NCBI RefSeq assembly: GCF_030646925.1
Contig: NZ_JAUSKL010000087.1
Coordinates: forward strand, 1 to 64,000
Direction of reading: 5' to 3'
Origin: Candidatus Binatus sp.
Lineage (GTDB): Bacteria; Desulfobacterota; Binatia; Binatales; Binataceae
Length of the DNA stretch: 64,000 nucleotides
Notes under the pieces: generated by a model
The model's input: the letters and a program-made list of their open reading frames with translations, nothing else
What the model was told of the DNA's origin: nothing
Database searches by the model: none
Made by a program: the position numbers and the translations under genes
Shown: in pieces, positions 18,701 through 28,165 of the stretch
How positions within the stretch are numbered: the first letter of the stretch is position 1
Layout of the letters: each line of letters opens with the position of its first letter

Positions 18701-21700
18701 GCGGCGTCGCGCTGGGGGCCGCGGCCGCGATTTTTGTAGCGTTTGAACACCATCGCGCCGGGTTGCTCGCGGTTCCATTCGTGCTCCTGTGGCTATTGGC
18801 GCCGGTGATCGCGCGCTGGGCCAGTCTTCCGCCGCCGATCGGCGGCGCCAAGCCGGTCTCGATTGCCGATGCGCGAGCACTCCGGCTAACCGCACGCCGC
18901 ACCTGGCGTTTCTTCGAGAAGTTTGTGACTGCGGAAGACAACCTGCTGCCGCCCGACAACTTTCAGGAAGTTCCGATTCCGGTTGTGGCCCATCGGACCT
19001 CGCCCACCAATCTCGGACTCTATCTTCTGTCGGTGATTGCGGCTCACGATTTCGGCTGGGCTGGTACGCACGAAACCATTGAGCGACTGGATGCAACGCT
19101 CGCAACGATGAATCGGCTCGAGCTTTTTCGCGGCCACTTCTACAATTGGTACGGAACCAGCGATCTGCGGCCGCTGGAACCCAGATACGTTTCCTCGGTG
19201 GACAGCGGAAATCTCGCGGGACATCTGATCGCGCTCGGTAACGCCTGCCGCGAGATGATTACCCGTCCGGTGCTGGCCCCGCAGCGGACCGCGGGAATCG
19301 AAGACCTGGTTGCGCTCACCCGTGAATCGCTCGGCATGCTCACCGCCGACCGCCGAACTCATATCGTCACGCCGAAGCAATTGGAGGAGGCGCTCGACAG
19401 CCTTTGCGCAGCGCTTCGATCGGAACCGCTAACTCCCGTGGCTGCTGCCGCGCAGATGGCGGAACTCTTGTCGCAGGCCGACTCCGTCAGCGACATCGCG
19501 CGAGCGCTAACCCAGGATCGCGCCGATTCGGAGAGTACCGAGCTCCTGGCCTGGGCGGAGTCGCTGCGCGGATGCATCTGGAGTCACCAGCGTGAGATCG
19601 AACTGCTGATACCCTGGGCGACTCTCGTCGCGCGCGACGGCGATGCTGCGTTCCGCGCGAAGGATTCGGGACCAATCTGCGCGGACGATGGGCTCGGAAT
19701 TCTATTCGACTCGGTGCCGACCCTGGCTACGCTGGCGGATCGGTGCGACCAGGCGACCGGCATACTGATGCATCGCAAGACGGAACTCGCGGCCACCCCG
19801 GGCGCGTCCGGAGGCTCGGTCGTACGAATCGACGCGATGCTCACGGCGCTTAAGAGTTCCGCGCACGCAGCAATATCGCTCGAACGGCGTTTGACCGAGA
19901 TCGGCGCAACGGCGGGCAGGATGTTCGACGCGATGAAGTTCGACTTTCTTTTCGACCCCGCGCGCCAGTTACTTTCGATTGGATATCGCGTCACCGACGG
20001 CATTCTGGACCCGAACTGTTACGACTTGCTCGCATCGGAAGCGCGGCTTGCGAGTTTTGTCGCAATCGCGAAGGGCGACGTGCCGGTCCGTCACTGGTTC
20101 CGGCTGGGGCGCGGCCTGACTCCAGTGGTTCGAGGTTCTGCGCTGATTTCATGGTCGGGATCGATGTTCGAGTACCTGATGCCGTCGCTGGTGATGCGCG
20201 CTCCGCTCGGGAGCCTGCTCGAACAGACCAACCGGTTAGTGGTTCGCCGGCAGATTAAATATGGCGCGGAGCTTGGAATGCCGTGGGGCGTTTCGGAATC
20301 CGCATTCAACGCGCGCGATCTCGAACTCACCTATCAGTACTCGAACTTCGGGGTGCCCGGGCTCGGGCTTAAGCGGGGCCTAAGTGAGAACGCGGTGATT
20401 GCTCCCTACGCGACGGCATTGGCGGCGATGGTCGATGCGGAAGCGGCAGTGCTGAATTTCGCTCGGCTATTGCTGGCCGGCGGTCTCGGCCGCTTCGGCT
20501 GGTATGAAGCGCTCGACTACACGCCCTCGCGGGTGCCGGAAGGTGAGACGGTCGCGATCGTGCGCGCCTATATGGCGCATCATCAGGGCATGACCCTGGT
20601 CGCGATCGCTGATGCGCTGCTCGATGGCGCGATGCGCGCGCGCTTTCACTCCGAGCCGATTATTCAAGCAACCGAGCTGTTGCTCCAGGAACGGACGCCG
20701 CGCGACGTCGCGGTTGCTCGCCCGCGTGCCGAAGAGGTCAAAGCCGAAGGCAACGTTCGCGAGATCACGGTGCCGACGATTCGCCGCTTCCATTCGCCGC
20801 ACGACCTGATCCCGCGCACCCATCTGCTGTCTAACGGCAATTACACGGTGATGATCACCGCGGCCGGCTCGGGGTTCAGCCGATGGCGGGAGATGGCGGT
20901 GACGCGCTGGCGCGAAGACGTTACCTGCGATTCGTGGGGTTCGTACATTTTCCTGCGCGACGTGGGCAGCGGCAAAGTTTGGTCGGCGGGTTACCAGCCG
21001 AGCGGCGTCGAGGCGGACAGCTACGAAGTCGAGTTCTCCGAGGATCGGGCGGAAATCGTGCGCCGCGACGGCGCCCTGACCACCACGCTCGAAGTAGCGG
21101 TCTCGGCGGAGGATGACGCGGAGGTTCGGCGCGTATCGATCTCGAATCTCGGCAACCGGGTTCGCGAGATCGAGCTGACCTCGTACGCGGAAGTGGTACT
21201 GGCGCCCGACGCGGCCGACGCCGCGCATCCGGCCTTCTCCAAGATGTTCGTGCAGACCGAGTTTGACGCCGACATCGGCGCGTTGCTGGCGACCCGGCGG
21301 CTGCGCTCGCCCACCGACGCACCGATCTGGGCGGCACATCTGGCGGTGGTGGAAGGCGAGTCAATCGGCGAGGTCCAATTCGAAACCGACCGCGCGCGCT
21401 TCCTTGGCCGCGGTCGCGACGCTCATATGGCGATTTCGGCAACCGACGGACGGCCGCTTTCCGATACGGTCGGCACAGTACTCGATCCGATCTTCAGTCT
21501 TCGCCGCCGAGTTCGAATACCGGCGGGCGCCACGGCGCGGGTGGCCTTCTGGACGATGGTCGCGCCGACCCGTGCGGAAGTGCTCGACCAGGCTGACAAA
21601 CATCACGATTCCAACGCGTTCGAGCGCGTGTTGACGCTCGCGTGGACGCAGGCGCAAGTGCAGTTGCATCACCTGAGAGTGGGTGCCGATGAGGCGCATC

Positions 21701-24657
21701 TATTTCAGCGTCTGGCAAATCGCGTGCTCTATTCGGATCCGACCCTGCGCCCTTCGCCCGACGTGCTGAAGCGAGGTGAGGGCGGCCCATCGAAGCTGTG
21801 GGGGAGTGGAATCTCGGGCGATCTGCCAATCGTGCTGGTGCGCATCGATGAAGCCGAAGATTTGGAGATCGTCCGCGAGCTGGTGCGCGCCCACGAATAT
21901 TGGCGGATGAAACGGCTCGCCGTTGATCTAGTGATTCTGAACGAGCGCCCGCCGTCCTACGATCAGGATCTGCAAGCCGCGCTGGAGGCGTTGGTCCGGA
22001 CCAACCTGGCGCGCCCGAAATTCGACGGTGAAGGCACGCGCGGGAGCGTGTTTGTCTTGCGCTCCGAGTTGGTTTCGGTCGAGGTGCGAAGCCTGCTTCA
22101 GAGCGTCGCAAGAGCGGTGCTGCTAAGCCGGCGCGGGACGCTCTCCGAGCAGGTCAAACGCCTCGAGATGTTCGAGCCGGCTGCCGCCCCGCCGCCGCGG
22201 CGGGCACCGATGAACGGCCAGATCCAGAGCGCACCCGCGCGCCGCGAGATCGAGTTCTTCAATGGGCTCGGCGGATTCGCAAAAGACGGTAGCGAATATG
22301 TCACGACTCTCGGCGAGGGTCAGTGGACGCCGGCGCCGTGGATCAATGTGATCGCCAATTCCTCGTTCGGCTTCCAGGTCTCGGTCGAAGGCGCGGGTTA
22401 CACCTGGTCGGTCAACAGCCGCGAGAATCAGATCACACAGTGGTCCAACGACCCGGTCGGCGACCGCCCAAGTGAGGTGATTTACGTCCGCGATGAGGAT
22501 AGTGACGAGCTGTGGGGCCCGAGCGCGCTGCCGATTCGCGAGGATGGCGCGCCGTACGTGGTTCGCCACGGTCAGGGCTACAGCGTTTTCGAGCACAGCT
22601 CGCACGGGGTCTCACTTGAGCTGCAGCAATATGTGCCGCTCGACGACTCGATCAAGATTTCGCGCCTCAAGATTCGCAACCTCTCCACCCGAGTCCGGCA
22701 TCTCTCGGTCACGGCTTATGCGGAGTGGGTGCTTGGCACTGCGCGCGGCGCCTCGGCGCCATTCGTGGTAACCGAGCTCGACGCCGAGACTCGCGCGATG
22801 TTCGCACGCAATCCATTCAGCAATGAATATGGAAGCAGGGTGGCATTCGCGGACTTGAACGGCCGTCAACTGTCATGGACCGCCGACCGCACGGAGTTTC
22901 TAGGGCGCAACGGCACACTCGACAATCCGGCCGCACTCGCGGACGGGAGGCCGCTCTCGAACCGCGTCGGCGCCGCGCTCGATCCATGTTGCGCGATGCA
23001 AACTCCCTTGCATCTCAGGCCGAATGGCGAAGCCGAAATCGTTTTCTTTCTCGGCGAGGCGGCGACCAGGGCCGACGCAGTTTCCTTGATAGCAAAGTAC
23101 CGAAGCATCGATCTCGACGCAGTGCTGGCCGACGTCACGCGGCGCTGGAACGACGTGCTTGGCGCCGTCCAGGTGAAAACACCCGATCGCTCCATGGACA
23201 TCATGCTCAACCGATGGCTGCTCTATCAGACCCTCGCCTGCCGCGTATGGGCGCGATCTGCGTTCTACCAGGCGAGCGGAGCTTTCGGCTTTCGCGATCA
23301 GCTCCAGGACGTCATGGCCTTGACCGTGGCGCAGCCGGCGCTCGCGCGGGAGCATCTGATCCGCGCCGCCGCGCGCCAGTTCGCAGACGGAGATGTGCAG
23401 CACTGGTGGCTTCCGCCGCTTGGTCAGGGGGTTCGCACGCGGGTCTCCGACGATCGCATATGGCTGCCGTTCGCGGCGGCGCATTACGTCGAGGTCACCG
23501 GCGATCTCGCGATCCTGGATGAGACGGCGGCGTTTCTCGATGGCCCCGCTCTGCGCGATGACCAGCAGGAATCGTACTTTCAGCCGATGGTCTCCGAGCA
23601 ACGCGCAACGCTGTTCGAGCATTGCGCTCGCGCGCTCGATTTGAGTCTCTCGGTCGGCGCCCACGGGCTGCCGCTGATGGGTTCCGGAGACTGGAACGAT
23701 GGCATGAACCGGGTCGGTGAGAAGGGCAAGGGCGAAAGCGTCTGGCTCGGATGGTTCCTTTATACCACGCTCCTGACGTTCGCTGCGTTCGCGGAACGTC
23801 GCGGCGAGGAAGTGCGCACCGCGGCCTGGCGGAACCACGCAGCCGAACTTCGCGACTCGCTTAAGCGCTCAGGATGGGACGGCAATTGGTATCGGCGCGG
23901 ATACTTCGATGACGGAACGCCGCTCGGTTCGGCCGGAAGCATCGAATGCCGAATCGATTCGATCGCGCAGTCGTGGGGAGTAATTTCCGGCGGCGCGGAT
24001 CCCGCTCATGGGGCCGCCGCGATGGCGGCTGTCGACGAATACCTGGTGCGCAAAGAGGACGGCCTGGTACTGCTTTTCACTCCGCCATTCGACAAGACTC
24101 CGCTCGACCCCGGATACATCAAGGGGTATCCGCCCGGGATCCGCGAGAATGGCGGTCAATATACACATGGCGCAATCTGGTCAGTGATAGCGTTTGCAAT
24201 GCTCGGTGACGGCGATCAGGCCGGCGAACTGTTCTCGATTTTGAATCCAATCAATCACGCAAACACGCGCGCCGGTATGCAGCGCTATAAAGTCGAGCCC
24301 TACGTAGCCTCCGCCGACGTGTACTCGATGCCACCGCATGTCGGGCGTGGCGGATGGACCTGGTACACCGGCTCGGCCGGCTGGATGTATCGAGCGGGCC
24401 TCGAGTGGATACTCGGATTTCGTCTGCGGGACAAAGCGCTAGTCATCGAGCCGTGCATACCGAAGGCCTGGAAGGGTTTCGAGATGAGTTTCAAGTACCA
24501 CTCCGCGCGCTACGATATCGCCGTCGAGAATCCACGTGGCGTAAGCCGCGGAGTCACCCGGGCGGAACTCGACGGCGAGTTGCTGACGGCGGGCATGGCG
24601 CGGATCGATCTTTGCGACGACGCCGTCATCCATCGCGTCCGCATCGTCCTTGGCTGA
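15733..24657 (+). CDS. ndvB: Cyclic beta-1,2-glucan synthase (NdvB/ChvB-type)
   Basis: A giant inner-membrane enzyme of about 2974 residues, close to the known length of NdvB (about 2.8-2.9 k). Order: N-terminal region (IRAELFSIERLEEHGETLAV), membrane segments from about residue 445, a GT84 glycosyltransferase core with DADTRLPRG (about 661) and QHRWARGDWQ (about 808), more membrane segments, a glucoamylase-like domain (FYNWYGTSDLRPLEPRYVSS; RAYMAHHQGMTL), then two GH94 phosphorylase-like super-sandwich parts and the catalytic (alpha/alpha)6 region with GSGDWNDGMNRVG (about 2650). It polymerises UDP-glucose into beta-1,2-glucan and trims and cyclises it to periplasmic osmoregulated glucan. 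The start used is TTG; an ATG at 15838 is an alternative. It stands alone, with no exporter (NdvA) beside it. Confidence 0.93.
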   Translation: MSADSDERINQRFCATPARTPPTNEASLNLVFLRAMKGPAASFARDAEEPIRAELFSIERLEEHGETLAVAQRVTDRPGAGRPMASRVRANARVLLEVYRGTAAAIREERAITPAAEWLVDNFHVVEQQIREIRDDLPRGFYRQLPKLADGPLEGYPRVFGIAWAFVAHTDSHFDPQTLSRFVQAYQRVQPLTIGELWAVAITLRIVLVENLRRLAARIAAERTARQQADALADRLLGDGGREPEPAATALRALARSPLSAAFAVQLVQRLRDQDPKVTPALRWLDQRLREQGTTADEIVRTVHHGQGATNVTVRNVITSMRLMSAVDWAEFFESVSVVDAVLRADSDFAAMDFPTRDRYRHAIEELARGSGHTEIEVAEHAIAAAKRAAPEGPNRDAATARREHDPGYYLISRGLHAVEKELGFRAPIRDWIERANAAAGIKGYLGTIAVVSALILATALFAIAEAHVPEWTLFILAIVGVIPAMDTAVTIVNRAVTICIGPASIPALELHDGVPSSLRTMVVMPTLLTTPAELEEQVERLEVHYLASPDGELRFALLSDWCDCATESAAGDDELLGAAAGGIARLNLRHGPAPDGERFILLHRRRVWDEAEGKWMGWERKRGKLHELNRLLRGATDTNFIGVDGRPPLVPAGVRYVITLDADTRLPRGAAKRLVGKMAHPLNAPRFDPQCGRVVEGYGVLQPRVTPSLPTGREGSVFQRVFSSASGIDPYAFAVSDVYQDLLGEGSYSGKGIYDVDVFEAALRGRVPDNTLLSHDLFEGTFARSGLASDVEVVEEFPSRYDVAAARQHRWARGDWQLLPWILGRGHAVGEDRRRMGGDGTSSAIPALGRWKMIDNLRRTLSAPTAFIALIVGWMLPFSAALIWTGFVIATIATAPMLPFITGIVPRRLGISKRSHVLAVGADLASGLAQIAMLLTLLAHQAWLMTDAIARTLNRLLVSHRRLLEWVTGAQAKLTTRLDLRGFYQRMAGGVALGAAAAIFVAFEHHRAGLLAVPFVLLWLLAPVIARWASLPPPIGGAKPVSIADARALRLTARRTWRFFEKFVTAEDNLLPPDNFQEVPIPVVAHRTSPTNLGLYLLSVIAAHDFGWAGTHETIERLDATLATMNRLELFRGHFYNWYGTSDLRPLEPRYVSSVDSGNLAGHLIALGNACREMITRPVLAPQRTAGIEDLVALTRESLGMLTADRRTHIVTPKQLEEALDSLCAALRSEPLTPVAAAAQMAELLSQADSVSDIARALTQDRADSESTELLAWAESLRGCIWSHQREIELLIPWATLVARDGDAAFRAKDSGPICADDGLGILFDSVPTLATLADRCDQATGILMHRKTELAATPGASGGSVVRIDAMLTALKSSAHAAISLERRLTEIGATAGRMFDAMKFDFLFDPARQLLSIGYRVTDGILDPNCYDLLASEARLASFVAIAKGDVPVRHWFRLGRGLTPVVRGSALISWSGSMFEYLMPSLVMRAPLGSLLEQTNRLVVRRQIKYGAELGMPWGVSESAFNARDLELTYQYSNFGVPGLGLKRGLSENAVIAPYATALAAMVDAEAAVLNFARLLLAGGLGRFGWYEALDYTPSRVPEGETVAIVRAYMAHHQGMTLVAIADALLDGAMRARFHSEPIIQATELLLQERTPRDVAVARPRAEEVKAEGNVREITVPTIRRFHSPHDLIPRTHLLSNGNYTVMITAAGSGFSRWREMAVTRWREDVTCDSWGSYIFLRDVGSGKVWSAGYQPSGVEADSYEVEFSEDRAEIVRRDGALTTTLEVAVSAEDDAEVRRVSISNLGNRVREIELTSYAEVVLAPDAADAAHPAFSKMFVQTEFDADIGALLATRRLRSPTDAPIWAAHLAVVEGESIGEVQFETDRARFLGRGRDAHMAISATDGRPLSDTVGTVLDPIFSLRRRVRIPAGATARVAFWTMVAPTRAEVLDQADKHHDSNAFERVLTLAWTQAQVQLHHLRVGADEAHLFQRLANRVLYSDPTLRPSPDVLKRGEGGPSKLWGSGISGDLPIVLVRIDEAEDLEIVRELVRAHEYWRMKRLAVDLVILNERPPSYDQDLQAALEALVRTNLARPKFDGEGTRGSVFVLRSELVSVEVRSLLQSVARAVLLSRRGTLSEQVKRLEMFEPAAAPPPRRAPMNGQIQSAPARREIEFFNGLGGFAKDGSEYVTTLGEGQWTPAPWINVIANSSFGFQVSVEGAGYTWSVNSRENQITQWSNDPVGDRPSEVIYVRDEDSDELWGPSALPIREDGAPYVVRHGQGYSVFEHSSHGVSLELQQYVPLDDSIKISRLKIRNLSTRVRHLSVTAYAEWVLGTARGASAPFVVTELDAETRAMFARNPFSNEYGSRVAFADLNGRQLSWTADRTEFLGRNGTLDNPAALADGRPLSNRVGAALDPCCAMQTPLHLRPNGEAEIVFFLGEAATRADAVSLIAKYRSIDLDAVLADVTRRWNDVLGAVQVKTPDRSMDIMLNRWLLYQTLACRVWARSAFYQASGAFGFRDQLQDVMALTVAQPALAREHLIRAAARQFADGDVQHWWLPPLGQGVRTRVSDDRIWLPFAAAHYVEVTGDLAILDETAAFLDGPALRDDQQESYFQPMVSEQRATLFEHCARALDLSLSVGAHGLPLMGSGDWNDGMNRVGEKGKGESVWLGWFLYTTLLTFAAFAERRGEEVRTAAWRNHAAELRDSLKRSGWDGNWYRRGYFDDGTPLGSAGSIECRIDSIAQSWGVISGGADPAHGAAAMAAVDEYLVRKEDGLVLLFTPPFDKTPLDPGYIKGYPPGIRENGGQYTHGAIWSVIAFAMLGDGDQAGELFSILNPINHANTRAGMQRYKVEPYVASADVYSMPPHVGRGGWTWYTGSAGWMYRAGLEWILGFRLRDKALVIEPCIPKAWKGFEMSFKYHSARYDIAVENPRGVSRGVTRAELDGELLTAGMARIDLCDDAVIHRVRIVLG

Positions 24658-24842
24658 TGGCGCTGAGGCTACCCGACGATAGGATCGGTATGGAGATCAA
24701 GTTCATTAGTATGTGGTTTCTCCCGAGCACCGCATCAACCTCGAATTCTGAAACGGCCTCCGGTGGCATTGTGGCTTACTCGCTCGCTTTTGGGAGGGTG
24801 TATCGCTCATCTCGAGTGGACGGGTCGAAGCTGGCTCAGGCG

Positions 24843-24875
24843 AAAAAACTGGCGTGATCTTTCGACCACGCCAGT
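24843..24875 (-). terminator. Intrinsic terminator of the DUF1329 gene
   Basis: Reading the minus strand, ACTGGCGTG pairs perfectly with CACGCCAGT across a 10-nt loop, immediately followed by TTTTTT. It lies about 30 bases past the stop of the DUF1329 gene. On the plus strand it also sits downstream of the glucan synthase, where only the stem would act. Confidence 0.9.
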
Positions 24876-24904
24876 CCGGTTAGCAGGCAGTTTTGCCTAG
24901 CTGA

Positions 24905-26209
24905 TTAGAACGATGCCGCGCGGAACATCGCGTCGGTGGTGAAGAACGAACGATCCACCGCGCCCATGTTGATGTACCAGCACTCTTTCTCAGGCGTTTC
25001 GATGCCGGGCAGATAGCACATCGTGGCAAGCCCGCTCTGCACGTCGGTCGAAACCGCACCGACGACGAACGAACGCTTGAACGGATAGATCGCCACGCGT
25101 GCATCGGGCACCGGGCGATCGCGGGTCGCGAGCCAGTAGATGTGCGCACGGAACAAATTGCCCTTGCGATCATAGGTATCGATATACGGCTCGAACCACA
25201 TTTCGCTGTCCATGTAGATCAGGGTCCGTGAGTCGAGCGCGTCGATTCGGCTGCGATCCGGCTTGGCCTCGACCACATACATATGGCGCATTTCCCAAGC
25301 TTCGGGGCAGGCGCTGGCGCCGCCGTCAGTCGGACAGCGGAGTTCTGGCGAATGCTCGGCATGAACGGTCGCGAGCATGTTCTTCTCGCCAAGGAACTTG
25401 TAGAAATACTGCTCAGTCTTGGGATTGAAGCCTGAGTAGTGATCCGGATCCCACGCGTGCGCGGAGGTTCCGCTCGCGGTCGATGAACTCATGATCGACT
25501 CGTTGATTCGGCGGATTCGCCGCGAGCCGGCATTGAGGCTCCAGATATCGTCCGAACGCTTCGGATCGGAGTAACGCCAGCGGATGAAACCGGTGCCACG
25601 AATTTCTTGCGGAGCGAGCACGGGATAGAGGGCAAATAGCCAGTTGCGACCGCTGTTCTTGAAATCCGGATCGGTCGGGAGCGGTTCGACTTCGGTGCGT
25701 CCGACCAGGTTATAGCCAGCATAGTGGCCGATCTGGAAGTACTCGACCTGTCCAGTCTGCGGACCTTTCTTCTGATATTCGGAGTCGCAGTCATAGAAGC
25801 GAAGGTCGTAGTCGTCGGTCAAGAGCGGACGGAACGCGTTGTTCCAGATGATCTTGACGGCGACGTCCTGATCGTTCGCGTCAATCAGCGGGAAAGGCTG
25901 GCCGGCGACATATCCGACGATCGACTTTTTATCTTGCGAAAGCCGGACCTGCGCAGAGTACTTTTCGGTCGCATCCTTATAAGGAGGTGGCCAATCCACG
26001 CGTTGAGACGGGACGATCTTCATCGTCATCCCGCGCTCGACTTTGTAATAAACGCCCGGGCTGACCAGATCCTTAACCTTGAGGGCATTTTCGGGCGTAA
26101 TAAAGTTGCCCGGTTTCACCTGCGCAAAACTTGTCGCCGGCCAAAATGAAGCCAACAGCGCCAAGGCTGCGACAGCCGCAGTGGCAGAGACTCGCAACAA
26201 ATTTCTCAT
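24905..26209 (-). CDS. DUF1329 family secreted protein
   Basis: 434 residues with a clear Sec signal peptide (core AAVAALALLASFWPATSFAQ). The mature part has the DUF1329 pattern: KPGNFITPENALKVKDLVSP near the N-terminus, YNLVGRTEVEPLPT, a basic SRRIRRINESIM segment, HAWDPDHYSGFNPKTEQYFY, WEMRHMYVVEA, and a C-terminal YDRKGNLFRAHIYWL strand. DUF1329 proteins are periplasmic or outer-membrane associated, and in proteobacteria often sit with RND (MmpL-like) exporters and hydrophobic-compound catabolism; the biochemical function is unknown. GGAGG lies about 12 bases upstream of the ATG. It is monocistronic, ending at a strong terminator. No DUF1302 partner is in the window. Confidence 0.88.
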   Translation of the reverse strand: MRNLLRVSATAAVAALALLASFWPATSFAQVKPGNFITPENALKVKDLVSPGVYYKVERGMTMKIVPSQRVDWPPPYKDATEKYSAQVRLSQDKKSIVGYVAGQPFPLIDANDQDVAVKIIWNNAFRPLLTDDYDLRFYDCDSEYQKKGPQTGQVEYFQIGHYAGYNLVGRTEVEPLPTDPDFKNSGRNWLFALYPVLAPQEIRGTGFIRWRYSDPKRSDDIWSLNAGSRRIRRINESIMSSSTASGTSAHAWDPDHYSGFNPKTEQYFYKFLGEKNMLATVHAEHSPELRCPTDGGASACPEAWEMRHMYVVEAKPDRSRIDALDSRTLIYMDSEMWFEPYIDTYDRKGNLFRAHIYWLATRDRPVPDARVAIYPFKRSFVVGAVSTDVQSGLATMCYLPGIETPEKECWYINMGAVDRSFFTTDAMFRAASF

Positions 26210-26358
26210 AAAAAACGCGGCCTCCTATTAGTTTTACTGCATTCGTCACTCTGACGAACTAATTTGATCATTAGATCAGACAGGCATCGGAGTCAATTAA
26301 CTTTATGGATTTGTCGACTGCCCTGCCTGGCGGATGAAGCAGTCTGATGCGAACGCGC

Positions 26359-26550
26359 TCAAGCGTCGTTCGAGCATCGATTCTCGAGCGGAATCATAAC
26401 CAGGTCGCCGTCACGCTTAGGGTGCCGGGCGACGGCCGAAGCAGAGTCGTTAGGGAAGATAAACAGTTCGCCCGGCTTGAGTTGCGAACACCGGGTCGGT
26501 CTGGGTGCAGGCCCCATCATTTGCACGCAAGCGGGACCCGAGAAAATCAC
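26359..26550 (-). CDS. Small unassigned ORF, probably a gene fragment
   Basis: 63 codons downstream of the D-threonine-aldolase-like gene. The frame is open further back through PRKVIFSGPACVQ, directly from that gene's stop. LKPGELFIFPNDSASA has the look of a beta-strand-rich cupin or ligand-binding segment, but I cannot name a family. It has no ribosome binding site; it is probably the 3' end of a deleted gene. The flanking bases 26210-26358 hold only the ribosome-binding and presumed promoter region of the DUF1329 gene. Confidence 0.3.
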   Translation of the reverse strand: MIFSGPACVQMMGPAPRPTRCSQLKPGELFIFPNDSASAVARHPKRDGDLVMIPLENRCSNDA

Positions 26551-26583
26551 CTTCCGGGGGATGCCGCGCTCAAGCCGGGCGCT

Positions 26584-27570
26584 CTACCATCCGCGCAGGT
26601 CGATCGGCCAGGTTTCGAGGATCTCGTCGGCGCGGACCAGATGGATCCGCTCGTGATAGGCGATCGTCGGATCGATGTGCGCCGGCATCACCCGAATGCG
26701 ATCCCCTACCTTCACCGGTGAAGCCGGCCTGAAAGTGATGTGCTCGTCGGATACAAACCATACCTGATGACCGCCCTCGATCGACGGGTTGCCGTGATCC
26801 ATTCCCATCGCCTTCAACCCGGAGTCTCCAACCGCGTGCGACGATGACACCGAGATGACGGTCGCCAGCACGGTGAGTCCCTGACGAAACGGCAGACCTA
26901 GCTTGGCGTAAGCGGTATCCATCAGTACGTAGGACCCAGCCTGGATTTCGGTCGCCCAGGTGTTGATGTCGTAGGTGCCGGTGCCGCCCGCCGATACTAG
27001 GTCGCCGCCGACGGCCCGATGCGCTTGCAGTAGCAGTTCCATTGCTTGAGCGGTCAGCTTCTCACGACTGGCACGGTCTTCAAGGCCTACGACGTGTCCT
27101 TCGTAGCCCATCACACCACGTACGATGAGACCCTTGCTGCGCGCGAGATCGGCGAGTCGCGCCGCATCGTCGGGAGCACAACCGCATCGCGGCAGCCCCA
27201 CGTTCACGTCGATCAGAACTTCTCTTAGCCCGGCCTCAGCAGCGGCGAGAATAGTGGACGCGGAATCGACAGCAACGGTGACGCGCGCGTTGACGGAAGC
27301 CAGGCGGCGCGCATCGAGCACTTCGTTGGCGAGCAATAGATCGTCGCCGAGTCCGGCCGCGGCCATTCCTTCGACCTCGCGGATCGTTGCGCAAGTGAAG
27401 CTATGATGACCGGCTCGAGCCTGCATTTTGGCGAGTGCGGTGCATTTGTGGGCTTTGACATGCGGGCGGAGCCGCGGACCCGGCAGAGCTGCGGCCATCG
27501 TCGCGAGGTTATATTCAAGCGCGTCGGCATCGGCGAGCAGCGCCGGAGTGCGTAGGTCGTGGAGTTTCAT
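26584..27570 (-). CDS. PLP-dependent D-threonine-aldolase-like enzyme (alanine racemase N-terminal fold)
   Basis: About 328 residues. The N-terminal fold-type III PLP barrel carries the Schiff-base Lys in RPHVKAHKC, followed by strands such as VLIDVNVGLPRCGC and VMGYEGHVV. The C-terminal domain ends with MPAHIDPTIAYHERI. In this family D-threonine aldolases bind their divalent metal with His and Asp (HxD), and eukaryotic-type D-serine dehydratases with His and Cys (HxC). The HID here therefore favours D-threonine aldolase or a related D-3-hydroxyamino-acid aldolase. I take the ATG at 27570, since the longer frame starts at TTG. It faces away from the CoA-transferase. Confidence 0.85.
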   Translation of the reverse strand: MKLHDLRTPALLADADALEYNLATMAAALPGPRLRPHVKAHKCTALAKMQARAGHHSFTCATIREVEGMAAAGLGDDLLLANEVLDARRLASVNARVTVAVDSASTILAAAEAGLREVLIDVNVGLPRCGCAPDDAARLADLARSKGLIVRGVMGYEGHVVGLEDRASREKLTAQAMELLLQAHRAVGGDLVSAGGTGTYDINTWATEIQAGSYVLMDTAYAKLGLPFRQGLTVLATVISVSSSHAVGDSGLKAMGMDHGNPSIEGGHQVWFVSDEHITFRPASPVKVGDRIRVMPAHIDPTIAYHERIHLVRADEILETWPIDLRGW

Positions 27571-28165
27571 CTGATTCGACTCGAGGTGCGGCAAATTGAA
27601 AAATCAGGGCTACTTTATACACCACGGGCGGCGAGTTTCGACCTGCACGGAAGCAGAGACGTCGCCACGCACGATGGAAATCGCCTCAAAGAGGAATGGG
27701 CCTCGCGCGCTCGCGCAGCGACGGAACAGAGTTGACCCGCTCCGAATAAAGTTCTCCGACCGGTCGAAGGCTGCACGAAAACCCGCAAGCACTCGGGCTA
27801 TTTCCGGCAAAAAGGGGTCGTGGAAGTTCAAGTCTGGCTCTTCCCGCAACCGAGTCCTCGATCTTGAGCATTCTCCGCGGGGTGCGCGCAATTGGTTTCC
27901 ATGCGGCGCCAAAAGCCTGCTGGACGATCGCGACATCGCTGGAATACATGGTTTTCTCACACGAACAGGAGAAAATGATCCAACGGTTCCATACTAACCT
28001 TGAACGCTTCATGAGGTCATGACGAGTTTCCATGTGGCCGTCGGACATGGCGTCCCTGACGCGACCGTGGTCGCGCGCAGGGGCCGATTCCGCCCCAGCG
28101 ATGGATTGCGTTTGGCGCGGTGCGGTGTGAAGAGTTGTGGCGCGGATAAGGAGGCGCAGACTTGG
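27571..28165. other. Long intergenic stretch with a possible dead gene end
   Basis: No convincing intact gene in about 600 bases. On the plus strand a frame ending at the TGA 28020-28022 reads VRAIGFHAAPKACWTIATSL, then EYMVFSHEQEKMIQRFHTN and LERFMRS. This looks protein-like and could be the 3' end of a lost gene (the QRFHxNLxRF end resembles some Rieske oxygenase C-termini, weakly). Upstream of it the frame is low quality. The last 140 bases carry the AAGGAGG site of the CoA-transferase. Confidence 0.4.
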
